64,000 nucleotides of DNA. Origin: Bdellovibrionales bacterium (GTDB taxonomy: Bacteria > Bdellovibrionota > Bdellovibrionia > Bdellovibrionales > Bdellovibrionaceae). Below the pieces are notes generated by a model. The model was given only the letters and a program-made list of their open reading frames with translations, was not told the DNA's origin and made no database searches. The stretch spans positions 1-64,000 of the forward strand of contig SXSU01000075.1 of the NCBI GenBank assembly GCA_005793345.1, given 5' to 3'. How positions within the stretch are numbered: position 1 is the first letter of the stretch; each line of letters opens with the position of its first letter. Of the stretch, positions 1 through 10,613 are shown one piece after another. The position numbers were made by a program, and so were the translations under genes.

Positions 1-3000
1 GAGCAGGACTTAATTATCAAGGTCGCTTAATAGACCCCAGTGGTAAGGCAGTGGTAGGCAGCAGTGTTAAATTTAAACTTCAAATAAGATCACCTGGTAA
101 TGAAAATTGTCTCTTGTATGAGGAAGAGCAAACAAAAGATTTATCTCAAGCTGATGGTGTTTATTCACTTTCTATTAATGATGGCACTGGAACTAGAACA
201 GATTCTTCAAGTTATTCGATTGATCAAATTTTTGCAAATCGTGGAACCCTCACTTTTCCTTCAGGCTCATGTGCTCTTGGTAATACTTATTCTCCAAGTC
301 AATATGATGGCCGAAAAATTCAAATGTTATTTAATGATGGGACCTTTGCAGCAGGAACCTGGGAGTCGGGTCCCATAATGGCTATTAGTTTTGTACCAAC
401 AGCCATCGAAGCACTTCAACTCTCAGGCTATAAAAAAGAACAAGTTCTAAAACTAGCTGATGGTGTATCAACAACGGGATCAGAATTAAATAGCACACAG
501 TGGACCGACTTTTTAGCTCTCATCAATGGAACTTCAAATAAATATTTAAAGCCCACTGACTCAGCCGCTAAACTTCAAGGGGCGGCAATCCCCACTGTAG
601 CAAATGGTGAATCCATTCGATGGAACTCATCTCTTGGTGGAGGCTCTGGTGGGTGGGAAGTCTTCACACCAGGAGCCTCAGTCTCTGTGACTAGCGTTGT
701 TGCAGGTTCTGGTTTACTTGTGGGTGCAACACCTGGGGCATCAATTACCACAACGGGCACACTCAATATTGATACAGGTACTTCTGCTAATAAGATTTTA
801 AAATTAGATTCATCTGCAAAAATTCCTGCCGTTGATGGAAGTTTATTAACAAATATAAATGCCTCATCTCTACAAGGCACAGCGGTGTCTTCAACAACTC
901 CGAATCTCGCAGGACAAGTTCTTCGTTTTAATGGAACAAACTGGGTTCCCGGAGTGGTGGCAATGACAGATCTTCGATCTTCGACCACTGGACTTTCAGC
1001 ATTCACATCAAACTGTGCTTCCAATCAAACTCTCACTTACAATTCTGTGGGTGATATAATGAGTTGCTCTTCTATTTCAATAAATGGCAATCAAGTCACT
1101 CAAGGAACTATCGATATTAATCATGGAGGAACAGGGGCCACAACTCAAGCTGGTGCAGCCAATGCCATTTTACCCTCTCAAACAAGCAACTCTGGAAAAT
1201 ATTTAACAACAGATGGAACAAATGTGAGTTGGGGAGCAGCATCTAGTCAATGGAACGATGGAGCTTCGTCTTCGATAAATTACACTGCTGGAAATGTTGG
1301 GATTGGGACGACAACTCCGTCGCAAGCATTAGATGTTGCTGGGAACATAAGTTCTACGGGTTACTTTTTTGATAGTGCATCTATGTCAATGCTGTCTGGC
1401 GGAGGCCAACAAGCGACGGTGTCAGGTTGGTATGGCATTCAATTACGAGGCTCAATAGAGGGGAGTCCTAACTCTGCGGCATCAAATGTACGGGGAGCCG
1501 CACAATCGGCACATGTTGCAATTCCAATGATGAGAGATACTGGATTTGATAATGCCACGAATATACCTGGACTTCTCATTTATGGCAAAAGCTCGCAGAC
1601 CGCAGATTATTTTCAAATTGGATCGAATGGAACTACAATAGGTCAAGGGGGTGACGTATTTGTCGTAAAAGCTTCAGGAAACGTCGGGATTGGGACTACA
1701 AATCCAAGTGCTTCACTAGACATTATCGGAAACAACGGAACGGCGGGAAGTCCGAATGGGACTGCGGGTATTAATGTAACTGCAGGAAACGCTTATTCAT
1801 CAAGTAACGGAACAGGAGGAGGAATTTCCTTAAGAGCAGGTCAAGGAGCAGGAACGGGCCCTGGGGGAAATGTCACTATTTCTGCAGGACAAGCAGGAGT
1901 TACGGGTGGAAGCTTAACCCTTTATGGGGGAGGGTCTTGGTATGCTCAAACAGCAGGTTCACCCTATCTTTCGCTTAATGGTTCAGGTTCCTCGTCTGCA
2001 GGATCGGTGGTTTTATCTTCGGGATCCACTAATGGATCTGCTCCAGGTATGGGTGGAAACGTTACGATTCAAACTCCAAGTACAACTACTGGATTTACGG
2101 CAAATGCTGGAAATATTTCAATTGTGGCAGGCTCAGGAGAGTCTGCTGGTACTGGTGGTGCTGTTACAATTACAGCTGGAGGTGGCGGATCTACCAATAT
2201 AAACGGATCAAATGTAGTTATAAATGGTGGGGTTAAAGGTGGATCAGGTTCTGATGGAAATGTCATTCTGGCTAATTCACGAGGCAAAGTAGGTATTGGA
2301 ACTTCGAATCCCACATCACTTTTAACAGTAAATGGAGATGTAAGTATTGGTACTGGAATAATTAAAATGAGTTCCTCTGATAGCAGTATTGAAAATGGAA
2401 TCAACAATACAATAAATCCTTCAGGCAGCCACACAAACTTAATTGTAATGGGTTCAGGAAATTTTGTCGGGAACTCTCAACCAATTAACGATTCTATAGT
2501 GTTTGGAATTGGAAATAGTATGAATTTTAGAAGGTCAATCGCTTTGGGACGTTTGAATAATAATGGTATGGCAGAAGGCTCAGTAACCGTAGGTATAAGT
2601 AATAGTGCTACTGTTGATAACGGAATCGCTTTAGGTATTTCGAATACTGCAAATAGTGGAATTGCTATTGGTGCTTCTAATACAACAAGTGACGGTATTG
2701 CGATTGGTAAAAATATAAATAATACTATTTCAGGAGCTCTTCAAATTGGTCCAAATGATTCATCAAAAGTTACAATAGATAGTGTTGGCAACGTTGGTGT
2801 AGGAACGACCTCTCTTAGTTACAAGCTTGAAGTGAACGGAGACGTGAATATTGCTTCTGCAAACGTGCTTCGATTTGGTGGAACTCAGGTTTGTGCTAGT
2901 GCGGGATGTACGGCAACTTCTGATCGTAGCCTCAAGGAAAACATTTTACCACTTCAGAATTCAATTGATAATATTCTCAAACTTCAAGGTGTCTCATATG

Positions 3001-3380
3001 ATTGGAAAAATAAGACTAAGTTTGGATATGGAAATCAAGTGGGATTAATAGCGCAAGACTTAGAGAAAGTTTATCCTCAAGTTGTAATTACTGATCCAAA
3101 ATCGGGTTTGAAATCTGTTGCGTATGATCATCTTATAGCTCCACTCATAGAAGCCTTCAAAGAACTTTTTAAAATATCTGAAAAACAATCTGAGACAATT
3201 TCTATTTTGGAGGAAAATAATTCATCCAGAGAACGCGAAATTGCTTCTTTAAAACTTGAGATTGTTAAAGCTAAAGAAGAAGCACAACAAGCAATAATTA
3301 GATCTGAAAAAGCTGAAAAGGAAAATGAAGCTATAAAAATTCGTATCGAAAAAATCGAAAAATTACTTCAAGTAAAATAA
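1..3380 (+). CDS. Phage-fibre-like surface protein with C-terminal S74 chaperone domain (5' end outside window)
   Basis: The frame is open to the left window edge, so the signal peptide and true start are missing. The visible N-terminus reads LNYQGRLIDPSGKAV, an opening typical of Bdellovibrio fibre-like proteins. The middle is low-complexity Gly/Ser/Thr/Asn with four VGIGTT-type repeats (DNA near 1291, 1678, 2283, 2788), as in phage tail fibres. At about 2480-2730 there are short GIAIG-type repeats resembling YadA-head segments. The C-terminus has the S74 intramolecular chaperone signature SDRSLKENI, with the Ser codon at 2919-2921, followed by GLIAQDLEKVYP and a roughly 70-residue coiled coil. 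In this family the chaperone helps trimer folding and cleaves itself off just before that Ser. It matches the architecture of mosaic adhesive trimer fibres described in Bdellovibrio bacteriovorus. A role in prey or host-surface recognition is inferred. Confidence 0.85.
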   Translation, partial: AGLNYQGRLIDPSGKAVVGSSVKFKLQIRSPGNENCLLYEEEQTKDLSQADGVYSLSINDGTGTRTDSSSYSIDQIFANRGTLTFPSGSCALGNTYSPSQYDGRKIQMLFNDGTFAAGTWESGPIMAISFVPTAIEALQLSGYKKEQVLKLADGVSTTGSELNSTQWTDFLALINGTSNKYLKPTDSAAKLQGAAIPTVANGESIRWNSSLGGGSGGWEVFTPGASVSVTSVVAGSGLLVGATPGASITTTGTLNIDTGTSANKILKLDSSAKIPAVDGSLLTNINASSLQGTAVSSTTPNLAGQVLRFNGTNWVPGVVAMTDLRSSTTGLSAFTSNCASNQTLTYNSVGDIMSCSSISINGNQVTQGTIDINHGGTGATTQAGAANAILPSQTSNSGKYLTTDGTNVSWGAASSQWNDGASSSINYTAGNVGIGTTTPSQALDVAGNISSTGYFFDSASMSMLSGGGQQATVSGWYGIQLRGSIEGSPNSAASNVRGAAQSAHVAIPMMRDTGFDNATNIPGLLIYGKSSQTADYFQIGSNGTTIGQGGDVFVVKASGNVGIGTTNPSASLDIIGNNGTAGSPNGTAGINVTAGNAYSSSNGTGGGISLRAGQGAGTGPGGNVTISAGQAGVTGGSLTLYGGGSWYAQTAGSPYLSLNGSGSSSAGSVVLSSGSTNGSAPGMGGNVTIQTPSTTTGFTANAGNISIVAGSGESAGTGGAVTITAGGGGSTNINGSNVVINGGVKGGSGSDGNVILANSRGKVGIGTSNPTSLLTVNGDVSIGTGIIKMSSSDSSIENGINNTINPSGSHTNLIVMGSGNFVGNSQPINDSIVFGIGNSMNFRRSIALGRLNNNGMAEGSVTVGISNSATVDNGIALGISNTANSGIAIGASNTTSDGIAIGKNINNTISGALQIGPNDSSKVTIDSVGNVGVGTTSLSYKLEVNGDVNIASANVLRFGGTQVCASAGCTATSDRSLKENILPLQNSIDNILKLQGVSYDWKNKTKFGYGNQVGLIAQDLEKVYPQVVITDPKSGLKSVAYDHLIAPLIEAFKELFKISEKQSETISILEENNSSREREIASLKLEIVKAKEEAQQAIIRSEKAEKENEAIKIRIEKIEKLLQVK

Positions 3381-3416
3381 TAATAAAATATCATTTAGTT
3401 TGTTCTCATTTTGAAA

Positions 3417-3441
3417 GACTCAACTTGAGAGTTTTGTTTTT
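3417..3441 (+). terminator. Possible weak terminator after the fibre gene
   Basis: CTCAA c TTGAG forms a 5-bp stem followed by a T-rich run. It sits about 40 bp after the fibre stop codon. The stem is short, so this is a weak call. Confidence 0.25.
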
Positions 3442-3534
3442 AAAACTATTATAATGGCTTTAAATAATTTAAATAAATTTTTTTATTCAATTTTTTCATT
3501 TAGTTTAAATCTATGATAATCTTATTAACAGTTA

Positions 3535-3574
3535 TTATGAAAATACATAGGTAAGTTCTGTTTTCAAAATAACA
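3535..3574 (-). repeat. Degenerate copy of repeat module C
   Basis: TTATGAAAATACATAGGTAA and the following 20 bases align to module C (reverse orientation, best copy 60467-60502) with about eight differences. It stands alone, without modules A or B, upstream of the 3603 gene. It looks like an old decayed copy. Confidence 0.5.
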
Positions 3575-3602
3575 GGATGATAAATGCAAAGAGGGACGTA
3601 GT

Positions 3603-6600
3603 ATGTTTAATAATGCAAAAAAAGTTTTATTATTATTTTTATCTCTTTTCTTTATGTCATTTAATATTAGTTGCACAAACGCGATTCCCCAGTTCGTAGC
3701 TGATAGTAATTCTAACTCCCAAAACCAAGTTGATCAAAACTCAAATATTTCTGCAACTAATGGTTATGAATCTCAAAATGGGACAATATATATTGGAAGC
3801 AACATAGAGAGTATATCACTTAGAGGTTCGTGTGTTTATAATCCTGAATCAAAATTTTATGTCTATATTAACGACGTAATACAAGACAATACTTCAATAC
3901 AGATTAATTGTGATTGGACTAACTTGTTAAGTGTATCATTACCTTCAAGTATAATTACTGATGGGATACATGAAATTTATCTAGTGCAAGTTGATATAGA
4001 AGGGAATGTTATATATCAATCACCCGTAAAAAATATCGCAATTGACTTAACACCACCAATTGCTGCTTTAAGTTTTTCTCAAAGTTCAGATAATTTATTA
4101 TCGTTAATCTCATATAACTCAAATTTAGTTACTGGGAGTTCACAGATATTTATCGGTGCCAATCAATCCACAGATTCTGATTCTGGAATTGAAAAATATC
4201 GTATTTATAAATTTAAAAAATCTGGATGTGATAATTCTGATTTAATGACGGTAACTGATTTTAAAACTATAAATGAAAATTTAAGTGAAAATTTGTCATT
4301 TCATATTAATTCGTATAAAGTTGAAGTTGTTGATAGAGTTGGAAATTCAACAATTTCTGACTGCAGTTTAAATGTTGTATTAAATAAAAATCCTACAGCA
4401 TCAAATATTACAATTTATCTCATGCAAAATAGCATTCTTTCAGATTTTGATTTGATGCCTTTTTTAAATGACCAAGATGGTGATTCTCTTGAAGTCGTTT
4501 CTGTAACAGATTTAAATTATCGTAATAAATCTATCTTAGTCGTCCCAACTATCAATTCTACTTATAAGACAAAAATTTCATTGAATTACAGTAGTAGTGT
4601 CTTAATATCTTTATTTGCTGGTATTGATAAATTTGAATATAAAATTAAAGATAGTTTTGGTTTTGAAGCCACAGCGCAAATAAAAGTAAAAGTTATGACC
4701 CCTTTTACTTGGATGCCGGTTGTTTCAAACGAGATTTCTAACAGGGCAAATTGGTGTGGCGCTATAAATGTAACAAATTCAGGGTGTTTAGGACAGTCAA
4801 ATTTTCCAAGTACATCTAGTAAATTGCGATTTGATGAAACTTGCGATTCAGGGGATTGTTCAGCAAATTTGGGATTAACGAATGTTTATGTTGGAGATAT
4901 ATATATTGATGATTATTATACCTCTACTATTCAAATTAAATCTAATTCTAATTTAACAGTATTCGGAGATTTAATTCAAAACAATGGAGTAATTGAAGTT
5001 TTAAATTCTGCAAATCTGTATGTTAATAATAAATTGAAACTTAACAAAGGTGAATTTAGAGCGACTAATGCTAATTATATAAATGTTAAGTATTTAGAAA
5101 TTGCAGGTGGAATATTTAATGCTCCTAATAATTCAGGTTTAGGATTAAAGATAACCAAAGATTTTAAAGTATCTGCCAGTACTCCTGAGAATCCAGTCGT
5201 GTTTAATCATAACAATGGTTCTATCGAACATTTGTGTGAAATTTCAACTGTAGGCTGCATAATTGATTTGCCTTCAAATTTATGGTTAAATAATTTAAAA
5301 ATTACTTCTGGCACTGGTCCTTTAAAATTAAATTCAGATATAAACATAAATGGTTATTTAAAATTTTATTCTCCTTTTGGAACTGCATCTCCAATAGAAT
5401 TGAATAGCACAAATATTGCAATTAATAGATATTTAAATACGAAAAGCGACATTTATGTTTACGGCTCAGGTGCCACTGGAAACGTTCGTTTACGTTTAAT
5501 GGATAATGGTACCTCAACTAGATTGTTTCAAAGAGGAAATTTAGGAGGATCAGGTTCACTGGATTCATCTATGAGTATGTTGAGCACTGAAGTAGATATT
5601 AAATCAGGAACTCTTAAATTTTACAGTGATGTATCAGATCCATTAACAGTATATAAATATTATTTTTTAAATGGAGGAGGAGATCATTTATCAAATGGTA
5701 TAAATTATGATTCTTATTTTTCTTTTAAAAGTGGAACAATTACAACTGGTGCATCAGCTGAAGTTTATTTTGATTGCTCGAATGGACAAAACTTAAAATG
5801 TAGAGTTGAGACACAATTTGGAAATAATTTGAGTTTTAATCATTTAAGATTAACTTCACAGATTAATAATGCAACAATTAACTTTGAGTCGATTCAAAAT
5901 GCAACTCAAGCTACACCAAGCAGTTTGCGTGAATCTTTAGTAACAGTGAATGAATCACTTCTGTTTGATTTAAGTAAAAGTTCATTAGTTAATTCTATTT
6001 CGATAAATAATGTAAAATTTAATATTAATAAAGATGTCAGTTTAAAATCTGAAGGTTCCCATAAGATGGTAAAAGGTTCTGTAAGATTAAATCTTATTGG
6101 TACTGGAATTCACAATTTTAATAAAGATGGAGCAAATATTCCTCCTGATAATGGTGGCTTAATGTATCCAAGAACGACAATTAATTTAAGCTACGGAGGA
6201 GGTTCTGTTATATTTTATGGATATATTAATTTTAAGCCCCAGGGGTTTAATTTTGATCAAGCAATTGCAAGTGATAATATTGAAGATATTACTACTTTAT
6301 CATATATCTATTCTTTTCGTCATTTGCATGGGACAATTGAAATTTGGCAAGGCAATGCAATGGATCCTGGATGTTCATCAGCAAACTCAAATTTTATTTG
6401 TGGTTCCAATGACTCTTTTATGAATGGAAGTTTATCTGTATTAAATTTTAATTGTGAGGATCATAAAATTTGTGCTGTAAAATCGGGAAGTGGTTTAAAT
6501 GCAACAGGGTTTCCAATTCCTGTAATTCTTGATCTTAACTCAGGTACGAATAAAATAATACATATAGATGAATTGAATATAGGAAATAAAATTATGATCC

Positions 6601-6938
6601 TTGGAAATCCGTTAGCAGATAATCTTAGTTCAATAACTGGCACACCAATAGTTATTACTCAAGGTAGTTTACAATTTGGTATTATAAATTCAACATACAG
6701 CTATTATTTGAACCATCCAATTAGTATCTTGATAAATAATGAATATCCTACGGCCTATGTTTCGTTAGGTGCAAAATCAGATACAAAAATAGAATTAAAC
6801 AGTATTTCATTTTTATATAATAATTTAATTATTGAAAATAATAAGTCCAATAATTATTTAACCAATACTGCTGTTTCCCAATCAATTTTTGATTTTACAA
6901 AAATTGAAACGACTTTAGGTTCGACTCCACTTTATTAA
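3603..6938 (+). CDS. Large secreted lipoprotein with cadherin-like and beta-repeat regions
   Basis: This 1111-residue protein begins with a hydrophobic signal (residues about 7-23) and a lipobox ending NISC, so it is probably a lipoprotein. RBS GAGGG lies 7 bases before ATG. Residues about 40-370 look like Ig/cadherin-type beta domains, including a DQDGDSLEVV segment like the Ca-binding loops of cadherin-like repeats. The rest is long Asn/Ser/Thr/Ile-rich beta sequence with LNSTNIAINRYLNTKSD-like rungs, which suggests a beta-helix or stacked-strand fold. No catalytic motif was seen. It lies just downstream of the fibre gene on the same strand but 222 bp away, so co-transcription is uncertain. 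A surface structural or adhesin role is inferred. Confidence 0.65.
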   Translation: MFNNAKKVLLLFLSLFFMSFNISCTNAIPQFVADSNSNSQNQVDQNSNISATNGYESQNGTIYIGSNIESISLRGSCVYNPESKFYVYINDVIQDNTSIQINCDWTNLLSVSLPSSIITDGIHEIYLVQVDIEGNVIYQSPVKNIAIDLTPPIAALSFSQSSDNLLSLISYNSNLVTGSSQIFIGANQSTDSDSGIEKYRIYKFKKSGCDNSDLMTVTDFKTINENLSENLSFHINSYKVEVVDRVGNSTISDCSLNVVLNKNPTASNITIYLMQNSILSDFDLMPFLNDQDGDSLEVVSVTDLNYRNKSILVVPTINSTYKTKISLNYSSSVLISLFAGIDKFEYKIKDSFGFEATAQIKVKVMTPFTWMPVVSNEISNRANWCGAINVTNSGCLGQSNFPSTSSKLRFDETCDSGDCSANLGLTNVYVGDIYIDDYYTSTIQIKSNSNLTVFGDLIQNNGVIEVLNSANLYVNNKLKLNKGEFRATNANYINVKYLEIAGGIFNAPNNSGLGLKITKDFKVSASTPENPVVFNHNNGSIEHLCEISTVGCIIDLPSNLWLNNLKITSGTGPLKLNSDININGYLKFYSPFGTASPIELNSTNIAINRYLNTKSDIYVYGSGATGNVRLRLMDNGTSTRLFQRGNLGGSGSLDSSMSMLSTEVDIKSGTLKFYSDVSDPLTVYKYYFLNGGGDHLSNGINYDSYFSFKSGTITTGASAEVYFDCSNGQNLKCRVETQFGNNLSFNHLRLTSQINNATINFESIQNATQATPSSLRESLVTVNESLLFDLSKSSLVNSISINNVKFNINKDVSLKSEGSHKMVKGSVRLNLIGTGIHNFNKDGANIPPDNGGLMYPRTTINLSYGGGSVIFYGYINFKPQGFNFDQAIASDNIEDITTLSYIYSFRHLHGTIEIWQGNAMDPGCSSANSNFICGSNDSFMNGSLSVLNFNCEDHKICAVKSGSGLNATGFPIPVILDLNSGTNKIIHIDELNIGNKIMILGNPLADNLSSITGTPIVITQGSLQFGIINSTYSYYLNHPISILINNEYPTAYVSLGAKSDTKIELNSISFLYNNLIIENNKSNNYLTNTAVSQSIFDFTKIETTLGSTPLY

Positions 6939-6963
6939 GTTTTATTTTTGAGATTTAAAGCTT

Positions 6964-8238
6964 TTAAACCAAAAACTCTTTCCACCGAGATAAAATATTT
7001 GCAGTCAGTTGTGCATAACAAATAGTGCCTTCTGAATTGGGTTCTTTTTTTAATATTAATGCTTCTCGAGATAAATCAAAAATTTTATATTCTGAAGCTT
7101 TTGGAAAAAACAATTGAGTGTCCATTTGTAATTCTCCAATTTTTTCTGTCATCAAAGTCTTTAATTGATCCAATCCTTGACCAGTATGGGCACTCACAAA
7201 AACTCTTGGAAACTTATTCACTTTAAATTGCATATCAACAGTGGCAATATCAACTTTGTTAAAAACATGAATAATAATTTTTTTATCCCAACCAAATTCA
7301 TGAATTAAATCTTCAACAACCTCCACTTGTCTATGCATCGAGGGCGATGACAAATCTATCACATGAAGTAAAATATCTGCTTCAGCACTCTCTTCAAGTG
7401 TAGCTTTAAAAGCTTCTATTAACTGTGGTGGGAGCTTGCGAATAAAGCCAACGGTGTCTGTAACAACAGACATTGGGCCATTGGGTAAAAAAACTTTGCG
7501 GGTGGTTGGATCAAGTGTTGCGAATACTTGATTTTTCACTAAAACTTGCGACCCCGTTAAACGGTTAAGAAGTGAACTTTTGCCAGAGTTTGTATAACCA
7601 ATCATTGCAAAACTAGGAACTTCATGACGTCGCCGAGAGGATCTATGTTGGGCACGATTTTTTCTAACAGATTCTAATTTCTTTTTGATAAGTGATACGC
7701 GTTCACGGATGCGTCTGCGGTCAATTTCAAGAGCTGTTTCTCCGGGACCTCTGGTTCCGATACCTCCGCCAAGACGAGATAATGAACCCATCCATGCATC
7801 AACCATTCGAGGCATTTGATCAAGCATTTGTGCTAACTCAACTTGAAGTTTACCTTCAAAGGTTTGTGCTCGTTGAGCAAAAATATCTAAAATTAATTGA
7901 TTGCGATCAATGACTTTTACTTTGAATAAATTTTGTAAATTACGTCCTTGAACTCCCGAGAGGTGGTGGTCAAAAATAACTGCAGAGGCCTTTAGCTCTT
8001 CAACCATCAAACGTATTTCCTCGGCTTTACCTGACCCAATAAGTGTGGCAGGGTTCCATTGAGCCAAGATTTGTAATACGCTTCCAACAACTTCGCCCCC
8101 AGCTGAAAAAACTAATTCTTCAAGTTCAAATAAATTTTCTTTAATTTCAGCAAGGGATTCGGATTTTAATCCAACTCCGACGACTATGACTTTTTCTTGT
8201 ATATTTAAAAGGTTTCCTTGGTTACCGTTTGTATTCAT
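6964..8238 (-). CDS. hflX: GTPase HflX
   Basis: This 424-residue protein has the HflX layout. The N-terminal HflX domain (about 15-190) contains the Gly-rich linker SRLGGGIGTRGPGE. It is followed by a basic coiled segment and a G domain with G1 GYTNSGKSS, G3 DTVGF and G4 NKVD. HflX is a ribosome-associated GTPase that splits or rescues stalled 70S ribosomes, especially under heat stress. The start codon overlaps the maeB stop by 4 bp (ATGA, 8235-8238), so the two genes form an operon with translational coupling. Length is usual for the family. Confidence 0.95.
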   Translation of the reverse strand: MNTNGNQGNLLNIQEKVIVVGVGLKSESLAEIKENLFELEELVFSAGGEVVGSVLQILAQWNPATLIGSGKAEEIRLMVEELKASAVIFDHHLSGVQGRNLQNLFKVKVIDRNQLILDIFAQRAQTFEGKLQVELAQMLDQMPRMVDAWMGSLSRLGGGIGTRGPGETALEIDRRRIRERVSLIKKKLESVRKNRAQHRSSRRRHEVPSFAMIGYTNSGKSSLLNRLTGSQVLVKNQVFATLDPTTRKVFLPNGPMSVVTDTVGFIRKLPPQLIEAFKATLEESAEADILLHVIDLSSPSMHRQVEVVEDLIHEFGWDKKIIIHVFNKVDIATVDMQFKVNKFPRVFVSAHTGQGLDQLKTLMTEKIGELQMDTQLFFPKASEYKIFDLSREALILKKEPNSEGTICYAQLTANILSRWKEFLV

Positions 8239-10580
8239 CGACTTCCTTTAGGAGAATTATCAATTTTTTCAATTAAAGAAGATCTTCGATACTCTCTAAA
8301 GTATTGCGCCTCAAGTGATGTAAGGACAACAGAATTAACTACTGATTCAATTGTTGTAGTTCGCTGTAAAACGTTAGCAGCTTTTTTTATACCCATTAAA
8401 AATGGACCTATAACTTCCACCTTTCCAACTTGTTGTAAAAGTTTATAAGCTATATTGCTTGATTCCAAATTGGGGAACATTAATATATTAGCACTTTCCT
8501 TAAAATTGCAAAAGGGAAATATTCTACTTATGATATCGCTATTAACAGCTGTATCAGCTTGAATGTCTCCATCTACAAAATACGAAGGTTTATGGGATTT
8601 TAAAAGTTGAGCTGCATGTTTCATTTTGAGAGGAGTATCACCTTTGCTACTTCCGAAATTAGAATAGGAGAGCATTGCAACTCGTGGTTCAACATTAAAA
8701 TGTTTAGCAACACGAGCCGCTTGATGAGCCATTGTTGCAATTTGTTCAGCAGTTGGATTTATATTTACAGTTGTATCTGCTAAAAATAAAAATCTATCTT
8801 CAAGTAAAACTAAATTTAATCCACCAGGGCATGAATCTTTTCCAACTCCAACGATTTGTAAAATCGGTCTAACGGCATCGGCATAATCTTGAGTTGAGCC
8901 AGTTATTAATCCATCAACTTCCCCTAGATGTAACATCATTGAACCAAAATAATCCGTCATGGCCATTAAGCGTTCGGCTTCGCTATATGTGACCCCTTTT
9001 CGTTGTCTCATTGAATACAATTGATCAACATAACCACGGTATTTTTCGCAATTAATAGGGTGTATAATTGGAATACTTCGAAGAGCAGGTAATTCCAATT
9101 GATCAATTCGTTCTTGGATTCGTTTTGGATCTCCTAATAAAATTGGCTGACATACTTGTTCTTCTAATATTGTATTTAAGGCTTTTAATATTTTTAAGCT
9201 CGCCCCTTCTGGAAAAACTATTTTTGGGAGTCCATGAGAATCATGAGCGGCATTGGATTGAATACGGTGGACAACGGAGCGAATAAATACTCTTGAGGGA
9301 CCTTGAATAGATTCAAGGCGATCTGCATAGTTTGACCAATTATCAATTTTAAGTTGAGCAACACCTGTTTCCATTGCTGCTTGAGCCACAGCTGGAGCAA
9401 CTCTTAAAAGCACTCTTGTATCAAATGGTTTTGGAATCAAATATTCACGTCCAAACTTAAAACTTTTACCTTCGTAAGCTGCAGAAACTTTTTCTGGAAC
9501 ATCTTCTCTTGCTAATGATGCAATCGCATTTACAGCAGCCAATTTCATTTCTTCATTGATTTGGGTAGCGCGAGTATCAAGTGCACCTCTAAAGATTGAT
9601 GGAAATCCAAGAACATTATTGACTTGGTTGGGATAATCAGAACGACCTGTTGCTATAATAACATCTGGTCTAATTTTTTTAGCTGCTTCAGGAGTGATTT
9701 CAGGATTAGGGTTTGCCATTGCAAAAACAATAGGGTCAGGTTTCATTCCAATTAACATTTCTGGAGTTAATGCGCCAGCAACACTCAAGCCAACAAAAAC
9801 ATCGGCGCCCACAAGTGCTTGAGTCAAATTGCGTGCTTCTGTGGTGCTTGCAAATCTTTCTTTATATTTGTTCATTCCTTCGGTGCGGCCTTTGTAGATC
9901 ACACCATTAGAATCGCACATGATAATATTTTCTCGTTTAACTCCCAAGCTTACAAAAATTTGCGCACATGAATTTGCTGAGGCTCCAGCTCCATTAAATA
10001 CAACTTTTATTTCTGGTAAGGATCTTTTTGTTACTAGGCATGCATTAATAAGCGCGGCGCCACTGATAATGGCAGTTCCGTGTTGATCATCATGAAAAAC
10101 TGGAATTTTCATTTCTGCTTTAAGGCGCTCTTCAATTTCAAAACATTCTGGGGCTTTGATGTCTTCGAGATTTATTCCACCAAAAGTGGGCTCCATAGTT
10201 TTAACTGCATTTACAAAAGTATCAATTGAATTTGCATTTAACTCTAAATCAAAAACGTCGATACCAGCAAATTGTTTAAATAAAATTCCTTTACCTTCCA
10301 TCACTGGTTTAGAGGCGTGGGGACCAATATTACCTAATCCTAAAACAGCTGTTCCATTAGAGATAACAGCAACAAGATTTCCTTTAGAAGTGTAGTCATA
10401 GACTTTAAGTTGATCTTTAGCAATTGCCATGCAAGGTGCTGCCACTCCGGGGGAGTAGGCAAGTGATAATGCTTTTTCTGTGCTGCAAGGTTTTGTGGGA
10501 TGAATTTCAATTTTACCTGGTTTCGGAAACTGATGATATTCTAAAGCTTCTGCATCGATATTATCTTTTTTGCTGCTCAT
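8235..10580 (-). CDS. maeB: NADP-dependent malic enzyme, MaeB type (malic enzyme fused to phosphotransacetylase-like domain)
   Basis: This 781-residue protein has two parts. Residues about 1-430 are malic enzyme, with SLAYSPGVAAPC, GGINLEDIKAPECFEIE and the nucleotide-binding segment VFNGAGASANSCA. Residues about 440-781 are a phosphotransacetylase-like domain (VDGDIQADTAV, PFLMGIKKAANVL). MaeB oxidatively decarboxylates malate to pyruvate and makes NADPH. In characterised enzymes the C-terminal domain is mainly regulatory. It is first in the maeB-hflX operon, downstream of a 66-bp palindromic repeat that separates it from the next upstream gene on the same strand. It is full length with no missing motif seen. 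Confidence 0.95.
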   Translation of the reverse strand: MSSKKDNIDAEALEYHQFPKPGKIEIHPTKPCSTEKALSLAYSPGVAAPCMAIAKDQLKVYDYTSKGNLVAVISNGTAVLGLGNIGPHASKPVMEGKGILFKQFAGIDVFDLELNANSIDTFVNAVKTMEPTFGGINLEDIKAPECFEIEERLKAEMKIPVFHDDQHGTAIISGAALINACLVTKRSLPEIKVVFNGAGASANSCAQIFVSLGVKRENIIMCDSNGVIYKGRTEGMNKYKERFASTTEARNLTQALVGADVFVGLSVAGALTPEMLIGMKPDPIVFAMANPNPEITPEAAKKIRPDVIIATGRSDYPNQVNNVLGFPSIFRGALDTRATQINEEMKLAAVNAIASLAREDVPEKVSAAYEGKSFKFGREYLIPKPFDTRVLLRVAPAVAQAAMETGVAQLKIDNWSNYADRLESIQGPSRVFIRSVVHRIQSNAAHDSHGLPKIVFPEGASLKILKALNTILEEQVCQPILLGDPKRIQERIDQLELPALRSIPIIHPINCEKYRGYVDQLYSMRQRKGVTYSEAERLMAMTDYFGSMMLHLGEVDGLITGSTQDYADAVRPILQIVGVGKDSCPGGLNLVLLEDRFLFLADTTVNINPTAEQIATMAHQAARVAKHFNVEPRVAMLSYSNFGSSKGDTPLKMKHAAQLLKSHKPSYFVDGDIQADTAVNSDIISRIFPFCNFKESANILMFPNLESSNIAYKLLQQVGKVEVIGPFLMGIKKAANVLQRTTTIESVVNSVVLTSLEAQYFREYRRSSLIEKIDNSPKGSR

Positions 10581-10613
10581 CGAGTTGTACTCCTATATTA
10601 AAAATTTCAAGAA

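Noticed and set aside
575-1024. 149-residue reverse frame inside the fibre gene
   Set aside because: It is antisense to a clear coding region, Pro/Val-rich in a way expected from the complement of Gly/Thr repeats, with no motif.
2069-2434. Reverse frame of 121 residues in the fibre gene
   Set aside because: It is the complement of Gly/Ser/Thr repeats, with no start signal.
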